DNA from: DTKY01 sp037440765
GTDB taxonomy: Bacteria > Acidobacteriota > Terriglobia > Bryobacterales > Bryobacteraceae
Length of the DNA stretch: 51,511 bases
Reading direction: 5' to 3'
NCBI GenBank assembly: GCA_037440765.1
Contig: JBBITL010000028.1
Span: 1 to 51,511, forward strand
A program made the position numbers and the translations under genes. The stretch's first letter is position 1. Each line of letters opens with the position of its first letter. Shown here in pieces: positions 1 to 6,778 of this stretch. Under the pieces are notes generated by a model. The model had not been told where the DNA came from, did not search any database, and saw only the letters and a list, made by a program, of their open reading frames with translations.

Positions 1-88
1 GTGTTTTCAACGACTTACGGAAAAAGGCCCTCAAAAAAGCGCAAACATGCGCTAGTCTCCGGGGTCAGAAGTCCGCAGGCCTGCAATC

Positions 89-111
89 CCGCTCCCTCAC
101 GGTCGCGGTTC
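89..111 (-). repeat. 23-bp dispersed repeat, copy 1
   Basis: Read on the minus strand this is GAACCGCGACCGTGAGGGAG followed by CGG. It resembles 14279-14301 (17 of 23 positions) and 15107-15129 (19 of 23). The family is also familiar to me as a recurrent extragenic motif in Solibacter-like genomes (memory, not checked). It overlaps the left arm of the hairpin at 104-141. Confidence 0.45.
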
Positions 112-141
112 TGTGCAACGCCTCGAAAGCACAGAACCGCG
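104..141. repeat. Perfect 13-bp inverted repeat (hairpin)
   Basis: CGCGGTTCTGTGC at 104-116 is the exact reverse complement of GCACAGAACCGCG at 129-141, leaving a 12-nt loop. No T-run follows on either strand, so a classic intrinsic terminator is not supported. It lies in gene-free DNA beyond the 3' end of trxB. Confidence 0.7.
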
Positions 142-280
142 CGGAATGGCTCCGCGAAGAACCGGAGCCGGCCAAGTGCCGGCTGTCGACGCCGCCGCCG
201 GCGGCCGGGCGCATGGATGTGGCGCGGCCCGCCAAGCGCCGCTGGATCATCGGGCGCGACCGAGCATCCTCATTCCTTCA

Positions 281-301
281 TGTCTTGGTGTCTTGGTGGT
301 T
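281..301. repeat. Short TCTTGGTG tandem motif
   Basis: TCTTGGTG occurs twice in immediate succession and is followed by GTT. The reverse strand reads AACCACCAAGACACCAAGAC. This matches a short interspersed motif I recall from many unrelated bacterial genomes (memory, unverified). The composition differs from the surrounding GC-rich sequence. Confidence 0.4.
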
Positions 302-519
302 GAAGAGGTTCACTTCGCCAGCAGCATGCCGCCGTCGCGGCCCATGACCACGCGCAGGCTGGCTTCGCCCACGGCGCTGCCGGCGCTCGGGGGCCTGCCC
401 AATCTGCGCGAAGCCGCTCAGGACGAATCGCTGCCTGCTTCAGTGAATCCAGGACCTGCTCCAGTCTCCGGCGGAGTCACGACATGCGCGTCTCAAAATG
501 CGGCGGCTTCCACAGTGCC

Positions 520-1443
520 CTAATGCCCCTCGGCTTCGAGGAAGCGCTCAACCTCGATGGCCGCCATGCAGCCGGCGCCGGCGGCGGTGATGGCCTGGCG
601 GTAGACCCGGTCCTGCACGTCGCCGGCGTGAAACACGCCCTCGATGTTGGTGCGCGCGCCGCCCCTGGACAGGATGTACCCGTCCGGGTCGAGATCGAGT
701 TGGCCCTTGAACACCGCCGTGTTCGGAACATGTCCGATGGCCACGAAGAACCCGTCAACCTCCTGCTCCCAGACGCGTCCGTCCTTGGTGCTGCGCAGGC
801 GCACGCCCGTCACAATGCCCTTCTCGACGTCCAGCACGTCCTCGACCACGGTGCTGGTGAGCCACTTGATCTTGGGATTGGCCCGCGCCCGCTCCAGCAT
901 GATCCTGGAGGCCCGGAACTCGTCGCGCCGGTGAACCACGCTCACCCCCGAGCCGAAGCGTGTCAGGAAGATCGCCTCCTCCATGGCTGAGTCGCCGCCG
1001 CCCACCACCATGATCTTCTTGCCGCGGTAGAAGAAGCCGTCGCAGGTGGCGCAGGAGCTCACCCCGTGCCCGATAAGCTTCTGCTCTGATGGCAGCCCCA
1101 GCCAGCGCGCCCGCGCGCCGGTAGCAACAATCACCGCCCGGCTCTCCAGCCACTCGCCGTCGGCATTCAGCCGGAAGGGGCGCTTCGCAAGGTCGGCTTC
1201 GATCACCGTGCCGTTGAGGTACTCCGCGCCGAAGCTCTCAGCCTGCTTCCTGATGTTTTCGACCAAGTCCGGCCCGTTGATGCCCTCCGGGAAGCCGGGG
1301 AAGTTCTCCACCAAGGTAGTAAGCGACAGCTGGCCCCCGGGCTCGTTTCCCGCCACGACCAGAGGTTGGAGGTTGGCGCGGGCGGTATAGAGGGCCGCGG
1401 TGTTGCCCGCGCAGCCGGAGCCCACAATAATGACGTTTCGCAT
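520..1443 (-). CDS. trxB: Thioredoxin reductase
   Basis: This is an FAD/NADPH-dependent thioredoxin-disulfide reductase of the low-molecular-weight class, a cytoplasmic enzyme that keeps thioredoxin reduced. The 307 residues are the usual length. Visible signatures are the N-terminal FAD-binding GSGCAGNTA (residues 8-16), the redox-active CATCDG (cysteines 131 and 134), the NADPH-binding GGGDSAMEE (148-156), the phosphate-contacting HRRDEFRAS (171-179), and a C-terminal FAD motif GVFHAGDVQD. It is the last gene of the feoA-feoB-decarboxylase-trxB run, 35 bp after the decarboxylase stop. A GAAAGG ribosome site sits just before the ATG. Some ferredoxin/flavodoxin reductases look similar, but the CATC active site argues for TrxB. 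Confidence 0.95.
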   Translation of the reverse strand: MRNVIIVGSGCAGNTAALYTARANLQPLVVAGNEPGGQLSLTTLVENFPGFPEGINGPDLVENIRKQAESFGAEYLNGTVIEADLAKRPFRLNADGEWLESRAVIVATGARARWLGLPSEQKLIGHGVSSCATCDGFFYRGKKIMVVGGGDSAMEEAIFLTRFGSGVSVVHRRDEFRASRIMLERARANPKIKWLTSTVVEDVLDVEKGIVTGVRLRSTKDGRVWEQEVDGFFVAIGHVPNTAVFKGQLDLDPDGYILSRGGARTNIEGVFHAGDVQDRVYRQAITAAGAGCMAAIEVERFLEAEGH

Positions 1444-1478
1444 GGCCTTTCGCTGGGTGCCTCTTCCTAGCTACGGTA

Positions 1479-3005
1479 TCAGTCCCGGAACTCCGATTGG
1501 CGGAGGGCCTCATCCAGCTCGCGCCCCAGTCGCGCCACCAGGCCCGGCAGAGCTTCGATGTCCTCGAGCGACGTACGGAAGTTTACGACGCAAAGCCGCA
1601 GCGCGAACCGCCCCTCCACCAGGGCGTTCGAGACGAACGCCTCGCCGCAGACTTCGATCTTCGCCAGCAACTCCTGGTTGAGGCGGTCCAGGTACTCTTC
1701 CACGGCCTCTTCCCCCAGCCGCGGACGCAGATCCCGGGGAACATAACGGAACGTCGCTATGCTCAGGCTGCGGGTCATGGCCTGCAACTCTGGATGGCTG
1801 CCGGCCAGACTGTAGGCGTGCTCGGCCAGAAGCATGTCCTCGCTGATCGACTGCACGTACCCCGCGCGGCCCGCCCGCTTCAGCGCCAGCCACACCTTGA
1901 GCGCCCGGAAGCCCCGCGAGTTCTGCATGCCCATGTCGAAGTAGTTGGCCGCCTCCGATTCGAAGTGGTAGTAAGGGGGGTGGTAGGAGAACGTGGCCAG
2001 CAGGCTCTCTGCGCTCCGCACCAGCGCGCAGCCGGCCTCCAGAGGAGCGTAGAGCCACTTGTGCGGATCGATGGCCACCGAGTCCGCTTCCGAAATGCCC
2101 TGCAGATCGGCCGGCGCTCCAGGGACTGCGGCGGCCACCGCGCCGTAGGCTCCGTCCACATGAAACCACAGGTTCTGCTCCCGGCATATGGCCGCCAGAA
2201 CGGGCAGCGGGTCCACTGCCCCCGTGCTCACCGTGCCGGCCGAGCCGACCACCAGGAACGGCTGGCCGCCCTCGGCCCTGTCCAGCTCGATGGCGGCGAC
2301 TAGAGCGTCCGGATCCATCCGCTGCTGCCGGTCAACCGGGATCCAGCGGATCGAGTCCGTTCCCAGGCCGAACAGGTCGGCGGCCTTCTGAATCCAGGTG
2401 TGGGTCTCGGCCGAGACGTAGACGAGCAGCCTCCTGCTGCCGGCTCCGCTCAGTCCGCTCCTTCTTACGTCCCAGCCGGTAATGGCGGTGCGCGCGGCCA
2501 GAAAGCCGACGAAGTTGGCCATGTTGCCGCCGCTCACCAGCAGTCCGCCGCAATCGGGCGGGTAACCGATAAGCTCCGCGATCCAGCGCACTGTCTGGGC
2601 TTCCATCTCGCTGGCCATCGGAGACAGTTTCCAGGCCCCCACGTTGGGGTTCACCGCGGCCGCCAGCAACTCGCCCAGGACGCCGATTGGAGCGGCGCTG
2701 GAGGTGATGTAACCCAGGAAGCGCGGATGGCCGTTGAACAGCGAATGCGCGGCGAGCGCGCGGGAAGCGAAGTCGAGCAACTCGTCCGGCGCAGTGCCGC
2801 TGTCCGGCAATGGCAGGCCGGCGTTCAGGGCTTCCCGGACCTGGGCGGGCGACTCGGCCCGCGTCACTGGCAGCCGCGGCAATGTCTCCAGCAACTCCGC
2901 CACCTGGTCCACCAGGCGGTGTCCCAGGCGGCGAAACTCGGCCGGTTCCATCTCCAGGCAGGACTCGCGCCGCCTGAGCGTCTCCATATCAGGGGGTGAG
3001 ATCAT
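1479..3005 (-). CDS. PLP-dependent amino-acid decarboxylase (group II)
   Basis: A pyridoxal-phosphate enzyme of the aromatic-L-amino-acid/tyrosine/glutamate decarboxylase family, 508 residues. The PLP-binding lysine is Lys316 in SVAIDPHKW, and the cofactor-contacting aspartate is in HVDGAYGA (Asp284). The N-terminal substrate-binding region contains HPRFLGYI (93-100), typical of aromatic decarboxylases. The likely reaction is removal of CO2 from an aromatic L-amino acid to give the amine; the exact substrate cannot be read from the sequence. A strong AAGGAGG site precedes the ATG. It starts 15 bp after the feoB stop and is followed by trxB, so it appears co-transcribed with iron uptake, an uncommon arrangement. 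Confidence 0.9.
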   Translation of the reverse strand: MISPPDMETLRRRESCLEMEPAEFRRLGHRLVDQVAELLETLPRLPVTRAESPAQVREALNAGLPLPDSGTAPDELLDFASRALAAHSLFNGHPRFLGYITSSAAPIGVLGELLAAAVNPNVGAWKLSPMASEMEAQTVRWIAELIGYPPDCGGLLVSGGNMANFVGFLAARTAITGWDVRRSGLSGAGSRRLLVYVSAETHTWIQKAADLFGLGTDSIRWIPVDRQQRMDPDALVAAIELDRAEGGQPFLVVGSAGTVSTGAVDPLPVLAAICREQNLWFHVDGAYGAVAAAVPGAPADLQGISEADSVAIDPHKWLYAPLEAGCALVRSAESLLATFSYHPPYYHFESEAANYFDMGMQNSRGFRALKVWLALKRAGRAGYVQSISEDMLLAEHAYSLAGSHPELQAMTRSLSIATFRYVPRDLRPRLGEEAVEEYLDRLNQELLAKIEVCGEAFVSNALVEGRFALRLCVVNFRTSLEDIEALPGLVARLGRELDEALRQSEFRD

Positions 3006-3020
3006 GCGTGCCGCCCTCCT

Positions 3021-4919
3021 TCACACCAGCCATTCAACCAGCCTGTTGGCCACCAGAGCGCCGGCGTAGGCCAGGCACCCCATGTAGGCGAATTGCAGAG
3101 CCGGCCACTTCCACCCGCCGGTCTCGCGGCGCACCACGGCCACCGTGGAGAAGCACTGCATGGCGAAGGCAAAGAACACCAGCAGCGCCACCGCCCCGCC
3201 CAGGCTGAGATCTTCGCGGATGGCTGCGGACAGGCTGCCGGTAGAGCCGGGGTCCTCCATGCCGTAGATCGTTCCGAGCGTGCTGACGATCACCTCGCGC
3301 GCCGCCAGCGAGCTTACCAGCCCCACTCCGATTTTCCAGTTGAAGCCGAGAGGCCTGATGACAGGTTCCAGCGTGCGTCCCAGCGTGCCGATGAAGCTCT
3401 CCTCGATGGGCGGCGCCTTGCCTTCGGCCAGCGGCAGGTGCGCCAGCGCCCACAGGATCACGGCCACCAGCAGGATGACTGTCCCCGCCCGCCGCAGGAA
3501 GATCACGGCGCGGTCCAGCAGCCTCAGGCCGAGCGAGCGCAGCGTCGGCCACCGGTACGGCGGCAACTCCAGCACGAAAGGCGTCGGCTCGCTCTTAAGC
3601 ACGCTGGACTTGAGCAGCTTGGCCGTGGCGACGGCCGCCAGGAAGCCTAGCGCGTACAGTCCGATCAGCGCCGCCGCCCGGGTGCCCACCAGGGCGCCCA
3701 CCAGCGGGTACTCCGGCAGGAACGCGGCGATGATCAGCGTGTAGACCGGCAGCCGCGCCGAGCAGGTCATGAACGGCGCGATCAGTATGGTTGCTATGCG
3801 GTCACGCCGGTTCTCGATCGTGCGCGTGGCCAGCACCGCGGGCACCGCGCAGGCGTAGGCCGAAAGCAGCGGTATAAAGGATTTCCCCTGCAAGCCCACG
3901 CGGGCCATGGTGCGGTCGGCGATCACGGCGGCCCGGGCCAGGTAGCCGGAATCCTCCAGCACCCCGAGCAGCAGGAAAAGCAGCAGGATCTGCGGCAGGA
4001 ACACGATCACCGCGCCCACCCCGTCCCAGACGCCTTCCACCAGCAGGGACCGGACCGGCGACTCGGGCAGCGTCTGCGCCAGCCACGCCCCGGACCCTGC
4101 CACCAGCCACCGGATTGCGTCCATCATCGGCCTGGCGCCCGTGAACATGCTCTGGAAGACCAGCAGAATCACAACTGCCAGGATCAGAGGGCCCGCCAGC
4201 GGGTGCAGGAACACCGCATCCAGCCGGTGCGTCCACACCGGCGGCGCCGGAGGACGGTAAGAGGCGCGCCGCCCCACCCTGCCCGCCCACTGCCGGCAGC
4301 CCGCCAGGTCGTGCACGGCGGGGAGGTCCAGGGGCGCCGGCACGCGGACGGCGCCGGAGAGGAAATCATACACCGCCTCCATCCCTTCCCCCTCTATCGC
4401 GCTGACCAGCGTGACGGGGGCTCCCAGGTGATGGGCCAGGGCCTCGGTGTCCACCACACCCTGACGCCGGCGAAGCTCGTCGGCCATGTTCAGAATGATC
4501 ATGGTCGGGATGCCGAGCGAGAGAACCGGCGCGGCCAGCGTCAGGTGGCGGGCCAGGTTCGTTGAGTCCAGGATCAGCAGCACGGCCTCCGGCCGCGCGA
4601 CGGCGTCCGTCTGCCCGGCCAGAACGTCGCGCGTGACCCTCTCGTCCTCCGACCGCGGAGAAAGGCTGTAGACGCCCGGCAGGTCCACCAGGCAGATTTC
4701 CCGGTCCTCGGAGACCTTCGCCCGCCCTATGCGGTGCTCCACGGTGACCCCGGGGAAATTGGCCACCTTCTGGCGGAGTCCGGTCAGCCGGTTGAAAAGC
4801 GTGGATTTGCCCGAGTTCGGCGGGCCCACGATGGCAACCGTCCGCACGTGCCCGGCTCGCGGCTGGCTGGCGGCTGCCGCTTCAGGGCCGACGGCGCGGC
4901 AGCCGTCACAGGAACTCAT
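3021..4919 (-). CDS. feoB: Ferrous iron transporter B
   Basis: GTPase-coupled inner-membrane Fe(II) transporter of 632 residues, shorter than the Escherichia coli protein (about 770) but within the family range. The cytosolic G domain shows G1 GPPNSGKST (32-40), G3 DLPG (79-82), G4 NMAD (144-147) and G5 SAIEG (173-177). It is followed by a helical linker and a polytopic C-terminal region with two Gate-type segments, including the conserved block FIPLLSAYACAVPA. Before the G domain there is a short extension MSSCDGC with cysteines 4 and 7, which could bind metal or be redox-active (inference). It starts 8 bp after the feoA stop and shares the feoA promoter. Confidence 0.96.
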   Translation of the reverse strand: MSSCDGCRAVGPEAAAASQPRAGHVRTVAIVGPPNSGKSTLFNRLTGLRQKVANFPGVTVEHRIGRAKVSEDREICLVDLPGVYSLSPRSEDERVTRDVLAGQTDAVARPEAVLLILDSTNLARHLTLAAPVLSLGIPTMIILNMADELRRRQGVVDTEALAHHLGAPVTLVSAIEGEGMEAVYDFLSGAVRVPAPLDLPAVHDLAGCRQWAGRVGRRASYRPPAPPVWTHRLDAVFLHPLAGPLILAVVILLVFQSMFTGARPMMDAIRWLVAGSGAWLAQTLPESPVRSLLVEGVWDGVGAVIVFLPQILLLFLLLGVLEDSGYLARAAVIADRTMARVGLQGKSFIPLLSAYACAVPAVLATRTIENRRDRIATILIAPFMTCSARLPVYTLIIAAFLPEYPLVGALVGTRAAALIGLYALGFLAAVATAKLLKSSVLKSEPTPFVLELPPYRWPTLRSLGLRLLDRAVIFLRRAGTVILLVAVILWALAHLPLAEGKAPPIEESFIGTLGRTLEPVIRPLGFNWKIGVGLVSSLAAREVIVSTLGTIYGMEDPGSTGSLSAAIREDLSLGGAVALLVFFAFAMQCFSTVAVVRRETGGWKWPALQFAYMGCLAYAGALVANRLVEWLV

Positions 4920-4927
4920 GGAGCCAC

Positions 4928-5230
4928 CTACTCCTGCGGCGGGGCGGAGCAGCGCAGCTTGAGCAGGGCGGCGGTCTCCCGCCGCAACGCGACCTCCGAC
5001 CCGTCCACGCGGAATACCCGCGGGTCGCCTCCCGGGGCGCAGCCCGCCGCCGTGACGACCGTGCCAGGGATGAAGCCCAACTCCATCAGCCTGCGGCCGG
5101 CCTCCGGCGGCAGGTCGATCCGCTCGAGGATTCCCTGCTCGCCGCGGCGCAGTTCGACCAGCGTGGAGGCGGCCGCCCCGCGCCGGTGGCGGCCTGCGCG
5201 CCTGCGTTTCCTAATGAAACCCACTTGCAA
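4928..5230 (-). CDS. feoA: Ferrous iron transport protein A
   Basis: Small SH3-like cytosolic partner of FeoB, about 100 residues. The core LRRGEQGILERIDLPPEAGR, then LMELGFIPGTVV, is characteristic of FeoA. The basic N-terminus (KRRRAGRHRR) lies outside the domain. The start is uncertain: TTG at 5230 gives MQVGF, and the in-frame GTG at 5224 gives VGF. The promoter at 5240-5268 predicts transcription beginning around 5233, so either start gives an mRNA with almost no 5' leader. It is the first gene of the feoA-feoB-decarboxylase-trxB operon and divergent from the MerR-TPR gene. Confidence 0.9.
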   Translation of the reverse strand: MQVGFIRKRRRAGRHRRGAAASTLVELRRGEQGILERIDLPPEAGRRLMELGFIPGTVVTAAGCAPGGDPRVFRVDGSEVALRRETAALLKLRCSAPPQE

Positions 5231-5239
5231 CTAGATTCC

Positions 5240-5268
5240 AGTATGCCCGGGTCCGGTTCGGCTGTCAA
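5240..5268 (-). promoter_or_regulatory. Sigma-70 promoter for feoA operon
   Basis: On the minus strand a perfect -35 TTGACA (5263-5268) is separated by 17 bp from the -10 CATACT (5240-5245). The predicted start is near 5233, a few nucleotides before the feoA initiation codon. No Fur box could be recognised confidently by eye. Confidence 0.7.
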
Positions 5269-5308
5269 GCGCGCCCGGCCCGGCTGCGGGAGCCGGGCGG
5301 CGTGCTCA

Positions 5309-5317
5309 TGTTAAAAT
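5309..5317 (+). promoter_or_regulatory. Extended -10 promoter for MerR-TPR gene
   Basis: TGTTAAAAT is an extended -10 element (TG, one base, then TAAAAT at 5312-5317). Only seven nucleotides separate it from the GTG start at 5325, so transcription should begin at or next to the start codon, giving a leaderless mRNA. No -35 is evident, which is usual for extended -10 promoters. Confidence 0.55.
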
Positions 5318-5324
5318 CTCTCGC

Positions 5325-6272
5325 GTGACCGTGCGCCCGGCCCGCGAAACCTACAGCCGGGCCGAGGTCCGCCGCATGCTGGATCTGAGCGAGCGGCGGC
5401 TGGCGAACTGGGAGCGGCTGGGTCTGGCACGCCGCATGGAGGGCTATACATTCGCCGACCTGGTTGTGCTGCAATCCCTGATGCGCCTGCGAAAGGGCGG
5501 GGCTTCTCCGGCCAGGATCCGGCGCGCTGTGGAGCAATTGCGGCGCCGGTTCGGCTCGATGCGTGACCCCCTGAAGGAACTCAGGCTTTTCTGCGACAGC
5601 GGCAGGATCGCGGTGCAGGTCGGCGAGGCCGCCATGGAGGCCGTCTCGGGCCAGTTTCTGCTGCGCTTCGACGACGCGGGGGCGGGCTCGGTCGTCTCGT
5701 TTCCCGGGCACGCTGCCCAGGACGCCCTGAAGGCGGCCGAGGCCGCGCGCCGCTTCGAGTCCTCCGTATGGTTCGACAAAGCGCTGCTGCTGGAGAACAG
5801 AGGGGCGCCGCGCGCTGAGATCATCGAGGCCTACAAGAACGCTCTGGTGTCGGACCCCTCCTCCACGGGCGCCATGGTGAACCTGGGCACGGTCTACTTT
5901 CAGATCCAGGACTGGGATCGGGCGGAGGAATACTACCGCCGGGCGCTGGAAGCGGACCCTCAATACGCCCTGGCGCACTTCAACCTGGGCAATCTGTTCG
6001 ACGAACGGGGCGACCGGGCCAAGGCGCTGCTTCACTACCTGATGGCGGTGCGCCTTGATGCCGGCTGCGGCGATGCACACTACAACCTGGCTCTGCTGTA
6101 CCAGTCCAGCGGCCAGCCGCTGAGGGCCGTGCGCCACTGGAAGATCTACCTGCGAATAGACCGGTCGAGCCAGTGGGCCGATGTGGCCCGGCAGGAGCTG
6201 GAGAAGCTGCGGCGGGCCACCGTGATCGACGGAGCCCGCCCGGCGGGCCGGGCCAGCCGGCCTACAGCTTGA
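5325..6272 (+). CDS. MerR-type HTH protein with TPR repeats
   Basis: A 315-residue fusion. Residues about 8-75 form a MerR-like winged helix (YSRAEVRRMLDLSERRLANW, then YTFADLVVLQSLMRLR). Residues about 145-285 contain at least three tetratricopeptide repeats, for example AMVNLGTVYFQIQDWDRAEEY and AHFNLGNLFDERGDRAKALL. The middle section (85-140) is not recognised. The expected role is a DNA-binding regulator whose TPR part docks a partner protein; the target is unknown. The GTG start is supported by the extended -10 seven bases upstream and by the HTH starting immediately after it. It is divergent from feoA across a 94-bp spacer, so it might regulate the feo operon (inference). Confidence 0.8.
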   Translation: MTVRPARETYSRAEVRRMLDLSERRLANWERLGLARRMEGYTFADLVVLQSLMRLRKGGASPARIRRAVEQLRRRFGSMRDPLKELRLFCDSGRIAVQVGEAAMEAVSGQFLLRFDDAGAGSVVSFPGHAAQDALKAAEAARRFESSVWFDKALLLENRGAPRAEIIEAYKNALVSDPSSTGAMVNLGTVYFQIQDWDRAEEYYRRALEADPQYALAHFNLGNLFDERGDRAKALLHYLMAVRLDAGCGDAHYNLALLYQSSGQPLRAVRHWKIYLRIDRSSQWADVARQELEKLRRATVIDGARPAGRASRPTA

Positions 6273-6612
6273 AGTCGAACGAGATGGTGGTGATCACGCG
6301 CTGCGGCTTGCCTTCGGCGCCGAAGGGCGTGAACTTCCACCTTTTCATGGCGGCTACGGCGGCGCTGCTGAGCAGGGCGTGGCCGCTGATAACCTGCGCC
6401 TTCTCTACGCTGCCGTCGACGTCTATCACCGCTTCCAATTCCACGCGCCCGGCGAGCCGCATCTGCTTCGCCATGGCCGGATACTCGGGGGTCACCTTCT
6501 CCACCGCCGCCTGTTTCGCTACCACCTCGGATACCCTGAGCGGCGCCTCCTGGCCGAAGGCGCTGCCCGCCACGGCGAAGATACCCAGCACTGCAACGAC
6601 TATTGGTTTCAT
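6262..6612 (-). CDS. Small exported TonB C-terminal domain protein
   Basis: A 116-residue protein with a signal peptide or N-terminal anchor (MKPIVVAVLGIFAVAGSAFG) followed directly by a TonB C-terminal fold: VTPEYPAMAKQMRLAGRVEL, then DGSVEKAQVISGH and AAVAAMKRWKFTPF. These are the conserved blocks of the TonB/TolA C-terminal family. It lacks the long proline-rich spacer of true TonB, so it may act as a periplasmic accessory rather than a full energy transducer (inference). The start at 6612 is chosen over 6645 because an AGAGAGG site lies correctly upstream and the signal peptide begins there. It is tail-to-tail with the MerR-TPR gene, overlapping its 3' end by 11 bp. Confidence 0.85.
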   Translation of the reverse strand: MKPIVVAVLGIFAVAGSAFGQEAPLRVSEVVAKQAAVEKVTPEYPAMAKQMRLAGRVELEAVIDVDGSVEKAQVISGHALLSSAAVAAMKRWKFTPFGAEGKPQRVITTISFDFKL

Positions 6613-6778
6613 ATGGTCGTGGTACCTCTCTTTCCGGGGATTCACTCTCCGCAGATCTCATCGGCGCTCCGCCGCCGGGTTTGAGACGGGCCCGGGGGCT
6701 TCCGCCCCCGGAAACCATAAACTCGCCGGCGGCACGCGCCGATAGTCCAGTTGCGGGAGCCGGTCCCGCTTTTCAACC

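Larger units (their letters stand above)
1..519. other. No supported gene; repeat-bearing spacer
   Basis: I find no convincing protein gene here. Open frames in this stretch are arginine-rich, low in conservation-like character and overlap one another, as expected of GC-rich non-coding DNA. On the minus strand a short stretch ending in a stop at 310-312 reads GEASLRVVMGRDGGMLLAK at its end. That looks like a protein C-terminus, but its frame is closed by a stop at 418-420, so it could be a decayed gene end. The stretch also holds a perfect 13-bp hairpin (104-141) and two short repeat motifs, listed separately. Confidence 0.55.

Noticed and set aside
1..303. 100-residue open frame at the window start
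   Set aside because: Arg/Ser/Pro-rich, passes through the hairpin and repeat motif, no recognisable domain.
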